64,000 bases of DNA, from contig JAECUM010001073.1 of assembly GCA_016617855.1 (NCBI GenBank), forward strand, positions 62,001 to 126,000. Reading direction: 5' to 3'. Each line of letters starts with the position of its first letter. Within the stretch, counting starts at the first letter, position 1. The position numbers were made by a program, and so were the translations under genes. The DNA is from Megalonaias nervosa (taxonomy: Eukaryota; Mollusca; Bivalvia; Unionida; Unionidae). Shown here one piece after another: positions 33,601 through 46,144 of the stretch. The notes beneath the pieces are model-generated. The model was not told the DNA's origin. It did no database searches and saw nothing but the letters and a program-made list of their open reading frames with translations.

Positions 33601-36600
33601 ATACTAAATGATGGTTACCTTGAAAATAGTGTTGGCAGATGATCTTAATTCCAATACTGCCTGTTGGGAAAGTTAAGGAGAGCATGTTTAGGTAAAACCA
33701 AGAAAGCTTGGCATCCAGACACTAAGAAGGCCTTGGTAAAGAAATTGGTGATAGCATATGAGCTCATCAAGGAATGCGGTGTCCAGGTATAATATAATTA
33801 TAATACCACCTGAAGGAAGACTCAAGGATGGCCTGTACAAGTAAAATCATTGAAGCTTGGTGCCAGGATGCTAAGGATGACTTGGTAAAGAAAATTCACC
33901 TGTATGTACCAGTAATAACGAATAACAAAATTACATAAAGAGTTTTTTAGAAGCATAAAGCCTTGCACACACATATAATTATTGTAGCCCATACCTATCC
34001 TGTGAAGTCACAATTGATGGAGTGCTCTTAATATGTAAAGGTGACAAAGTGTTAGCAAATTGAAAGACAGAACTTTCTTGGTGTAAGGAAGAGGGAAAAG
34101 TTGGAAATGGAGTATATTTTTCTCAGAGGTGGAAGGACTCCACCGGCTTATAATGATATGCCTCCAGAGTTGAAACTAGCATTGCAAGGTCTCTTGCAGT
34201 GAGAGAGTGTGCTGCTTCACATGAGCGGAAGCAGTAACTGCAAGGTTCATGGGTTTTGCCACCAAACCTTATACCAAGGGGAGATCACTCCCAACTGCCA
34301 CCAAGGTTGGCAGACAACTTTTAACTCCCTTTAGCTAAAAAGTATTATTTGGGAAGGCTGGATGTGTGAGGTAGTAGTAGTTCTCCTTAGGGTATTATGA
34401 TTGTGTTACATATTTAAGGAAGAAAAGGTTATTCACCAATAATAATAGTTTTATCTTAGTGTATGAAAAGATTATTCACTAATCATACCAGTTATATCAC
34501 AGTGTGAGAAAATGTTATTCACTATCATATCTGTTATATCACAGTGTGAGGAAAACAGTCTTATCCATCTCGTAGTCCCCTTTCATGAGTTCAGTTTTTA
34601 AATGGAATAATACATTTGCTGTGCCATATTTTATTTGTGATATTATAAAACAGAAAACCATATCTTGCAAGCGTTTTGGTTTTTTGTTTCGGGTAAAATG
34701 TATAGCTGGATTGTAACAGGATTATGATTTAGTACATATTCCTCACAATCTGCAGCTTGGTAATATCTGGTAAATGTGAACCCATTTAACAGTGTGTTTG
34801 AGAGGTGACTTCATTTTGTTAGCAAAAGGGGTGTCTGTGTAATAGATTTAATTGTAATTGGAAGATTCTCAATGTAAGGCCTTATACTTGCTAGGAAAGT
34901 TTTCAGATATTCTTAGAAATTAATACATTTTATTTTATTCTTTTTAGGTTTTAAATCTGGAAAACAACCAGCTTGCTCAATTACCGGAAACTGTTGGTCA
35001 GCTTCAGGCACTCCAGACACTTAATGTAAAGGGTAAGAAATGCAGAAGGGAAGACAATCCTTAAATAACCAAATGCTTTTTCCTGGATACACTTTTGCAA
35101 AATATTAAAAACTCAGAGGTTCACTACAGTTGTTGCACATTCAGTATGCTATCCAGATTTTAAAATTAATTCTTTACAGGAAGTAAATTCAAAGATATTT
35201 ACCTTAATTTGAGGCAGTATTGCAGACTGTTTTCTATGTCAGTATAAATCTGTGATGATGTACAATGCACCCCCTACGACAAGTATGTATACCTTGGCAC
35301 CTGAGCCATGAATGTTGATTTTTGAGAGATAGATATAACAAACTTATAGAAAAAGATTTATATGACTTTTTGTCAATTTTTCTTAACACTTATGCATATA
35401 ATTTCTCTATCACCTGTCTCAGACTTTACCACCATTGCTCCCAGGTTTTGTCCATGTGTGTGGCCATTTGGTCACAAATTATGACACTTTTTGATGGTGA
35501 TGATAATGTTGATTATTATTATTATTATTAGCCAACAGCTAGTCTATTTTGGATATAACTTCATTGCATTATTACCAGGTACCACTCATTCTCTTGGGTT
35601 ATGTCCATAGTCAGAAAGTATGATACACCAAGTATCATACTTTCTGACCATGGACATAATCCAAGAGAATGAGTGGTACCTGGTAATAATGCAATGAAGT
35701 TATATTCTAAGGATATGTTAGTAAAATGTTACTATACATATTAAGTTTGTACCGAGGTATAGTACCACTCCGGTGGCCTAGCATCTGCCACGGGAGCGGG
35801 AGGTTGTTGTTTATTTCATCTAATATGGAATATATTACAGCTTGTACTTCCTTAATTCCAGTGGCATTCTTGGCCATCGGCCCGGCATTTTATTAGAGTG
35901 ATGGAGTCATACTCATGATTGGGGTGACAGAATTGTGCCCTTGTGCTGGTTCATGGCGTTACACTCTTTGATATATTAATAGTTTATCAGATGGGTATAT
36001 CATGTGTTTCTTAAAACATTGCTCTTGTTTTTCAGTAAAAATTTTTTAAAGTTTTTACATTTTACTCCATTTTTCTGAGGCTGCTTTAAAGCTGTTGCAT
36101 GTACAGTCAATGTCACCTTTGCAGGCACAGAGCTACTCACTGCTACCAAAAGTAGAAATCTGCTGAACTTGTTTATTTTTGTGGTTTTTGCAAGAAATCA
36201 CATTTTCAGCAAAACTTAAATTCATGGATTGGGAAATGGATACTTTTGTTTCCACATAAGGAGTATTGTTCATTAGGTCTATAAATTTAATTATTTTGTA
36301 ACTAGAGCAAAATCCATGGAAATTAGTTCCCATGAAAATAGTAAATTGATGTTAGTGAGCTGTGTTTTTTTTCACAAGCCGGTGATTATTTTACATTTGA
36401 ACAATTAACTGCATTTCTGAGACACATTTGTGTTTATATTCATCATGGAGTTACATAAGTTACTTGGATTGGTGCCCCTAGAATAAGTCAAAGAGATTTA
36501 CTCTTTCTTGCTGTAAAGACGATTTTACATTTTTGGATCAATAAATGTAGCCTTTTGGGGAGTTCTTTGAAGCATTCAGCTTTGTTTTGTGAGTTTCTTT

Positions 36601-39600
36601 TTTGCCTATCCCTTGAATGGTGAGACATGGGTATCACATATGTAGCTTTGTCTTCATCAGTAATGAAAGGGGCAACTTTATGTTTTTAAAGCCATATAAA
36701 TTCTACATCAGCTCTATTCTAAGGATATGTTAGTTGTTACTATACATATTAAGTTTGTACCGAGGTATAGTACCACTCCGGTGGCCTAAGTGGTTAGAGC
36801 GTCTGCCACGGGAGTGGGAGGTTGCAGGTTCAAACCCCAGCCGAGTCATAACAAAGACTTCTAAAAATGGTACTAACAGCTGCCGTGCTTGGTGCTCAAC
36901 ATTAAGAGGTTAATGTTTGGACTGGTTGTCCTAATGTCAGGATAATGTGACTGGTGGGACATCATGCTACATGTCTGCAGCATGATGCCCCAGTGCTAGA
37001 CCTCACTATAAACTGCCACGCCACAGACATGATAGCAATATGACTGAAAACTTTTTAAAGCTGTGTTAAAAATTCAAATCACACACACACAAAATCACAC
37101 ACACACACATGCACACTGTACCAAGATGTGCTAGAGTTTCTGTATTGTCTGCATAAAAGAAAGATATGACCTAATAATTCCATTCACAGACGAGACACTG
37201 CGGTCTGCTAAACTGGTGTCCCTGCCCCTCTATAATCAGGTTATGTATATGTCTACAATTTGCTCACAATTCCTGTATTTTAGGGTGTCTTTATTAGTTT
37301 GTTTTAGTCTTTTTGAATTTTTCATATTTATGTGCTTATATTTTGGCATAAATTTTATTTGAGATCAATAATTTCAGGCAACAAATTGAAGAATTTGCCA
37401 GAATCTATGTTTGGGCTCAATTGCTTGCGCATGTTAGACATTTCCAACAATAGAGTTACTATCCTTCCAAAACAATTATGCAAAGTTCGAACACTTGAGA
37501 TGATTTCATTGGATGCTTCCAATATGGAATATCCAGACAAAGGTAAGTAGCATTAACTTCTTTATCCTGCTTTCCTTTTGTCTGCCAATCTATCTCCCTA
37601 ACTACTGTTCTCCACTCAACTTCTTTTCTTATTTTTATACCCATGCAGATAACATGGGTTATATGCTGAAGTCAGCTTCCATCCTTCTGTCCATCACACT
37701 TTTATTAACTTGATCTCTCCTGAACCCATTCAGGTATCTTCCTGAAAAATTGCTTTGTTTTATGTCATCACTAGACGTGTTGTCTTGTAAAAAAGGAGTA
37801 GATCTGTCTTTTTAGGAGATTTCTGCAATTTTTAATATTAATTTGTCACACTATTCTACAGTTCATATTTCCAGAACAGAGTTATTTTTCATGAAACTTA
37901 GTTTGTGCTTGTATCATGGCAATAGTTTTGTGTCGTGTTTAATACGGTTTTGTCAGATTACTTCTGTTAGAGTTATCCCCCTGTTTTTAAAAAATTTTAT
38001 GGTGATGTTTTAAGTATTCAGATTTAGTTCAATTAACGTTGTTAATTCAATCTAAACCTGCAATATCATGACAGATCTCGTTCAGTTTAGCTTTTGTAAT
38101 CCATTCCAAACTGTCACTGTGACAGATCTTATTCAGTTTAGCTTTGTTAATCCATTGCAAACCATCACTGACATGACAAACCTTGTTCAGTTTTATTAAT
38201 CCAATCCAAACCTCTTATTGACAGATCTGGTTCAATTTAACTTTTTTTTATTCATTCCAAACCACTCACAAACAGATCTATTTCAGTTTAGCTTTGTTAA
38301 ACCATTCCAAACCACTCACTTACTGATAGATCTGGTTCAGATTAGGTTTTGTTAATCCTGTTAAGACCACTCATCTACTGTGAGATCTTGTTCACTCTAG
38401 CTTTTTCACCATTGATTGAAAGTTAAGTCACTGTAACATGTATATTTCATGGTCCAGTGATTCAGGTTAACCTTTTCATTGAATTCATTTTCTCATGCAT
38501 TATGTTTATGGAATCACACAACATGGCAGATAATTGCATTATGTTTATGGAATCACACAACATGGCAGATAATTGCATTATGTTTATGGAATCACACAAC
38601 ATGGCAGATAATTGCATTATGTTTATGGAATCACACAACATGGCAGATAATTGCATTATGTTTATGGAATCACACAACATGGCAGATAATTGCATCGATA
38701 GTTATACTGCAGTCATCAGTGAAAACTATGTCACAGTGACTTATATTTCTTATTCAATTATTTGTTCTTACTCTTGTTCTACATTTGGGTTTGGATTTAG
38801 GTAATTTTCTTTAACACTTTGGCTGATAGAATCACATATATTGGTATTTAGATGTCATGTGGAGTACTACACACCTCATTGAAACTTTTGTCCATATTAT
38901 TTATCTTTCACAGTCCACTGGTTCTGGTTAACCCCAGCATTTAGCTCATTTTCTCATTTTTATGAATGATATAACTTGATATTTAATTGTGTGATGAGGA
39001 GTAATTCAGCTGTCAGTGAAAACTAGAGCACTTTGCACTTTGACCTACATTTCACAGTCCAGTTGTTTTCTTTAGTTTTTACATTTAGCTTATTTTCTCA
39101 TGCATAATTAGCTGTGTAGTTGGTGTTGTAGGGTTTAACGCCATTTTTCAGAACAAGATAGGCTATACATGGTGGCCAGTATAAATGGTGGAGAAAGAAC
39201 TCGGGAAACCCTGGAAAGAACCACCGACCCATGAGAAGCTACTGGCATGCTTTCTCACATACCCACATTGGCCGAACATGAGACTCGAACCCACACAGAT
39301 AGAGGTGAGATAGCAATGATCCGTAGTGGTGAGTGCTTTAGACCACTCAGCCACTCGGGGCCCAGCTGTAGAGTCATATAATTTTATAATGCAACATGAG
39401 GAGTACTTCAGCTATCTATCACCATGACCTGTATTTCACAGTTCATTGGTTTCTGCTTACCTTTGCTTTTATTTCAGTTTCTCTAGGTTAGTATTTGGGT
39501 TTAGGTCATTTTCTCATATACTATTTCTTGTCGAGTCACACAAATTGGTATTTAGATGTCAACAACAATCTCTGTCCCATGAAGAGAAATGAATTTGCAG

Positions 39601-42600
39601 TATTTGTGGTTTGCAATATAGCCATTGACAGTTTTCTTGTTAGTAAACTGTAGCCTTAAGATTATGCGATATTCCCTATCCATATTGACTATACTCTTTC
39701 ATTGTGTCAGAAAACTACATTTGATATTCAAGTTCTTTCCTGTTGAATTTAATATTAATTATATAATGTTGTTAATTTTTCACCTTTCCAAAAAAGAAGA
39801 AAAATGTAATTTTTTTTTTAAAAATTCAGATTCTGTACGATTTTTTGGAAATGCAAATTTATACAGAATTTTAAAATATGTCTCAGTGTCAAAGTTAAAA
39901 AGGATTTGATTGTTGCAGGCTTAATCTTTCTAATGCTACTACCACAACTACTACTACTACTACAAATTATTACTACTACAGTCCATTTGTCACACCTTGA
40001 TTAATCAGTTACTTCTTGATTAGGTTATACAGTTAGGTCAGTTTTCAGGGATTATAGTGGGACACTCTTGTTGTATAAACACAATTTTGGTACTGCACTT
40101 TGCTGAGACATTTTAATTATATCTGTAATTATGATGATCAAATTACTGCTTCTATTTTTTTCTCAGAGATTTGCTCAGTGGGAACAGAGGAAATCATGAA
40201 GTTCTTATGTTCAGGTACGCTTTTTCATACTTTTAAATAATAATAAACCCTTTGTTTCTTTCTCCATTTAACTAAAAATTCTAGCTCAAAATAGATTGAA
40301 TTTGATTTTATATGTGATATGGTCCTGTTGGCGTGAATCTAGTAGGTAACACTGAATTTTTTAGTATTTTATACTAGATTCATGATAAAACATGAAAACT
40401 CTTAAGAAAAACATAATCATTAGGATCTGTTTAATCAGTCTCATGTTCTAAATGCAGTACAATTGGCCCTCAATAAAACCCTGTTTCTATAAGCTATAAA
40501 AGTGTACCATTTTATAAGTGAAGTTGCATTATAATGAACTAACTTAGTGTCAGAATTATGTCATCCAAGTGATGTAATTGATGACCATTCCCCAGTTATC
40601 TGAAAAGGTGCTACAGAGATAACTGTAACATCAAAACTTCAGTCATCCCAACAGTGGGACTATTGATCACATGCATGTTATATGAGGAATGGTGCTATAT
40701 CGAGGTAACTTAAGTATAAAAAATATGGTCATTCCAAGAATGGGATCCATAAAAATACACTTGTAATATGAGGGATGGCACTATACTGAGGTAATCCTCT
40801 ATCAAATCTTCAATTGTCATAAGAATGGGAACATAACAATACCCAGTTTATGTAGGATAGTGCTATACTTAGGTAACTTTAGTATCAAGACTACAGTCAT
40901 TCTAGGAATGGGATTTATGACCATACCTGTGTTATGTATGCACTACCCTCAGATAGCTTTAGTATAAAAACTACAGTCATCCCATGAATAGGATCCAAGA
41001 CCTTAGTCGTGTTATATGGGGGGATGGTGTTATACTGAGGAAACTTAAGTATCAAGCCTTGTACTCCTAAGAATGGGATCTATGAACATACGCATCTATA
41101 TGGTAAGGTAAGTATCAAACTACATCCATTCTAAGAATAGGATACATGCCAATCTCCATGTTACATTAGAGATCGTATTATACTGAGGTAACTTTATGTC
41201 AAAACTAGATTCATTCAAAGAATGCAATCCATTGCAATCCCCATGTTATATGAAGGATAGCATTGTACTGATGTATCTTTTATATCAAAACGACAGTAAT
41301 CCCAAGAATGGGATCCTTGACAATCCCCTTGTTTTATCAGGGATGGCACTATACTGAGGTAATTTCAGTATCAAACTAGACATCCTAAGAATTGAATCAA
41401 TGATATTTCCCATGTCGTATTAAAGATGGCACTATATTGAGGTATATTTGATATGAAACTGCAGTAATTTTAAGATTAGGCTACAGGATAATTCCCACGT
41501 TTTATGAGGGATGGCATATGCTGAGTTACAATGGTTACCCATGTCCCCATTTTACTCCACACAGTACACTTCATAATGCTACTTGCCCTTTTAGTAAAAA
41601 AGAACAACACAACCTGTTGCAAGCTTGACACTAATTGGATCAAAATCATGCAAAAAATAATTTATTTTCATAATGAAGAAAGCAATTTTCAAACATGGCA
41701 TCTCAGAAAAATATATAATAGCAGGGTTCCCATGCTATTGGGAAATTGGGAAAAAGTCGGGAGAAATGATAATTTTTTCCCAACTGTGAAAAGTCCTTGA
41801 ATTTTGTAAATATTGATGAAAGTCAGGAAAAACCTGGGAATTCTCCGCCACCACTTTAAGCTCGAAACAGTTACATAATTGAGTTGTAATTGAACTGATC
41901 GCGAGTTAAATTTATCGAGATCTGACCAGAATATTTGGAGTATGGATCATTTGGGGACTTGCCATAAACATATTTGTTGAGTCAATCCAAACTCTCAGTG
42001 GATTAGATTTGTCTCATAGACTTTTTTCACAAACTGCTCGATATCCATATCTTTTCTTACATGGAAGGTATGAAAACCAGTCAAGCATCACAAGAGGCCA
42101 ACATGGTGGCAGCAAAGGGTTACCGCTTACCAGATGGCCTAGTAAATTTAAACGTTAAATCGAGTCATACTCGCATGAAATCTATATAAAAATTATTTAT
42201 TTTCTCAGAAATTGCTTGGATTAAAATTGTATTAAAATCATTATGTTGTTAATCTGCTGAAAGACGATATAAAACTATGGCGTTGATGAAATTTGACCTG
42301 CTACTCGCGATTTGCATCGCTAGTCGCATGAATACACATATCTCACAACCCATATGTTTATGACATCATAAATCCAGTAGTCGCGTGTTATTAATAATAA
42401 CCTATTTCAAATGTTGTAGAAAAAAATATTATTTGAAAGTTGTATACTAATTGTAATAAAAATACAACAAAAAATGAAAGGACACAAAGTTCTCAATATT
42501 TATTCAGAGAACGACTACCCGGGTTTTGTTGAACAACTACCCGGGTTTTGTTGTATCATGTGACTACAACATTGACATGTGCTCTCTGCTTGATGAATCA

Positions 42601-45600
42601 GACTGGCCAGATTGCTGCGACAGCAACAGATTTCTTGTCATTGTTCTCTAAATAAATATGTTGACAATTATATATGTTCCATCTGGTTTTTACAAGAGGT
42701 ATCTGACTTTCATTTAATATAATTGAATTTTTGTACAACAACATTAAAAAGGAGTTTGTTGTTGATATCACATGACAATTGCACTTCCGATGTCGTTGTT
42801 TGAGATTTGTGAAGTTATGTGACTAGTTATGCAAATGACAAGTACTGGGTCAGATTTCATCTATGCTGTAGTTTCGTCTAGTCTGTCCACGGATTAAAGA
42901 CATAACGATTATAATACTTGCCATTTCTGAGAAAATAAACCATTTTTCTATCGATTTCATCCAGGTATGAGTTGATATAACATCACTTAAATTTGCTAGG
43001 TCCGCTGGTAAGTGACTACCATATGCTGCTACCACACAGTGGCAGCAAAATCCAGATTTCGACATGCAATTGCTGACCCCACACCCCAACCTAGATGTCC
43101 AAATGTGAAAAATGGGGTGGGAATATTAGGAGGAAACCCTGATTAGAAAATGGACTGCTATTCATTTTAAACCAAATTTGTTGTCCAAAATGTAGAATCT
43201 CTGAGCTGAACTTTGGTGCGAAACTATTACACAGTGACATGTAGCTTGAAGCATTGGTTTTAGATCTTAAATAGGATGCAGGAGAAATGGGAAATTGTCA
43301 TCCCTTGTATTATATATTAAACAACGATACAAGTCCCAGTATCAATACAGGTTTGGGGACTAGTTTATCGAATTACAAGAATGATTTTACAGAAAATTCA
43401 GTCCTTGTTTATACAAAATAAAATTTTGAAAGTCTTTTGTCAGAATTTAAATCAACCCTTTTGTAAATGTTTTTTAAATGATGGATTTTTAACCAGATTC
43501 TCTTAAGGAGTTTAGGTTGTTTGAAAAATCTTGTTTGGTTTTTATTGGTACAGATTAATTGAGGGTTAAACTTTTTCGTTGCAAGATAAGATTCTAATAC
43601 TTTGTGTTTATTGTATTTTCATACTGTGATATGAAAAGTTTACTTTGCACAACATGTATATATATTGCTATAGAATTCTTTAGAATTAAAGATTTGAAAG
43701 GAAACAAAACTAATTTATGTTCACTATGTTGTTTCAACATGGCAACATAATGCAGGTCAGCAAAGTTAGAATTTTTATTCCGTACATTGAAATGACTTTG
43801 CATGCCAAGTTATAGGAATATAGTCATACTTGTTTTGTGTGATACATTTTATGGTTTGTACATGATCATCTTTTCTGACTTAGATGTTTTGGAGCATTTT
43901 GAAATAGAAACATCTTTAGATTTCGAAAATGCATGTTTGATAATCTAAAATGTTCTTTAATACCATTCAGTAACGGTCATGTCTGAACCTTGAAAAAATT
44001 AATTTCATCCTGGAAAAACCCTGGGAATTACCTGGAAATTTATCTTTAGAAAAGCATGGGAACCATGTAAGAGACACATTTTGCAATTTTAGCAATTGCA
44101 GTTGCATGTACATAGTCATCTTTCAGTAATCTGCGAGTTCTTTTAATGTGGATAAATTTTCCTTTTCAGTAAGCTGTGGCATCACATTTTTTTTGAGCTA
44201 GACATATGAGAGTTGGAGAATGTCAATATTATGTAGCTTTCCATCATACCAGTATTACATAGTAAGATGTCAATTCTGATAATAATTTTAAGGGGGCAGG
44301 GAATCTCTGCAATTATCCAACAACTTTCACTTGTAGTATTAAATTCTAGTCAAATCTCCATTTCTACACAGAACTCAAAGATTGTTGATTACCAAAATAA
44401 TGGAAAGCTTTCTATGTCATGTAATGGGCCTTATGTAATTTTGACCATTCATCTGATGTCTTGAAAGTATGTGTTTTTAAAATAAATTACAATGGCATGC
44501 ATTGTGTAAAAGTGAAAGTTGGAGGGAAATAGAAAAGTAATTACTTACTGCAGTATCTGCTGGTATCTTCACTTTGGTGTGACAGTCTTTTGATAAAGCT
44601 GCAATCTTGAAAATAGCAATGACCTGGGACAAATGCTGCCTAACCAAATGAAAATTTGACATTTCTGTGGTTATTTTTTCACAGGTGTAACTCATAAAGA
44701 CTTCATTGAAAGGGAAACTCGCTTTACATGAAAATAATGCCAAAATCACATAAAAAGTATCTATGTAAATGCGAATGCTTTTAAGAAATTTCCTTTATGA
44801 CATGTACTAGTCTAACAAAAAAGAGGCATATAGGCAAAAGTTGTTGATAATTGACTCCCACTAGATTCAGTGATTGTTAAAGGTAGAAAATGCACATAGA
44901 TTTATTCTTAAGGTGCTTATCTTTATGTACATCATCCCCATCAATTTTCACCTATTTAGGACAAGAGGATGGTGCTATACTGGGGCAAATTTAGTATCGA
45001 AACCATACTTGTCCTGAGGAATGGTGTTATAATCGGGGAAAATCGGGTATTGAAAATCCTAGTATTGAAACTACTCATCCTGAGGGACGGTGCTATACTG
45101 GGGCAGATTTAATATAAAAACTGTACTTGTCCTGAGGGATGGTACTATACTGGGGCAAATCTAGTATTGAAACAACTCTACTTGTCCTGAGAGATGGTGC
45201 TCTAATGGGCAAATCTAGTATCAAAACTACTCTTTCTGAGGGATGGTGCTATCCTGGGGCAAATTTAATATCGAAACAGTACTTTTCCTGAGGAATGGTG
45301 CTATACTGGTGCAAATCTAGTACTGAAACTCTACTTGTTCTGAGAGATGGTGCTATACTGGGGCAAATTTTGTATCAAAATGGTACTTGTCCTCAGGGAT
45401 GGTGCTATGCAGATTTAGTATCAGAACTGTACTCTTCCTAAGAATGGGAGGCATGGCCATACTTATATGAAGGAGTGCACTGTACTGAAGCACTTTTTAG
45501 TGAGGAACCACTTTATAACAAGATTTGTTCACTTTTCTATTTTAACTTTATTCTATTCTAGAGTGTGGCATGGAATATTTTCCGCCTTCTAATTTTCTTC

Positions 45601-46108
45601 ACAATATCCTGGATCCCCCCAGATCCTTGCCAACCAGTCCCAGCCAGAAAGCTGTCAACAAGGCTTATGAGGAAGAGGGGAATCTCATGGTGAGAAACAG
45701 ATATTGTAAATTTAGAAAATAAAAAAAATATGCTGAAATTATTGCATCCTGCCAATGGGTTAAGTATATACCATGCCAGAAACTTAAAATGCAAATTTAA
45801 AACATCCAACTAAATGTTGGTTTGCATTTTTATGTTAATTTCAGTATACATTACAACAATACATTTTTTAGGTTGAATTTATGTTTTTTTACTTTGAATA
45901 TAAAAGCAGAAAATTTTATTTATAAAAGAATCAGATGTAAAAAAAAACTATCAGATATTATGATATTTGTGCAGTGTCCCTTCCAGTGTTTTATGCAACA
46001 TTTTATCACATTTATTTTGACATTGAGATATAACTATATGATTTTTTGGGGGTCGCTTGTGCTGCTTATATTAAGAGTTTATATGTATATGTTTATTTTT
46101 ATAAGATC

Positions 46109-46144
<36 letters not shown>

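Larger units (their letters stand above)
29305..34385 (-). mobile_element. DIRS-like tyrosine-recombinase retrotransposon, decayed
   Basis: The ends at about 29310-29440 and 34255-34385 are inverted repeats of each other (for example CCTTAGGAGAACTACTACTG against GTAGTAGTTCTCCTTAGG). Between them, in minus orientation, come gag-like, reverse transcriptase, RNase H and tyrosine recombinase regions in DIRS order. Inverted termini and a recombinase in place of an integrase define DIRS1-type elements. Stops and frameshifts are frequent. It fills most of intron 5 of LRSAM1 in antisense. Confidence 0.85.
35033..37377 (+). other. LRSAM1 intron 6
   Basis: Holds a long hairpin (35553-35705), a duplicated 75-bp segment with a SINE head (35703-35815 and 36714-36790), and a full SINE (36769-37110). 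The stretch 35820-36710 shows nothing recognisable. Confidence 0.5.
37543..40166 (+). other. LRSAM1 intron 7
   Basis: Contains degenerate 60-bp repeats (38045-38400, TCAGTTTAGCTTTGTTAATCC type), the 39-bp array, longer loose copies of TTTCTCATGCATTATG at 38930-39110 and 39480-39540, a SINE at 39130-39362, and a (CTA)n run near 39945. Confidence 0.55.
40215..45561 (+). other. LRSAM1 intron 8
   Basis: A long degenerate array (40540-41530), a hAT-like element (41722-44067), about 870 bp of unrecognised sequence, and a second array (44945-45480) just before exon 9. Confidence 0.55.

Noticed and set aside
38457..38804. Protein-coding ORFs through the 39-bp array
   Set aside because: Open frames on both strands arise because the unit length is a multiple of three; there are no splice sites or family match.
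42850..43089. Cys-rich minus ORF as a transposase zinc finger
   Set aside because: The first cysteines are clustered but match no BED or THAP pattern, and the diverged copy at 62.3 kb does not keep the frame.
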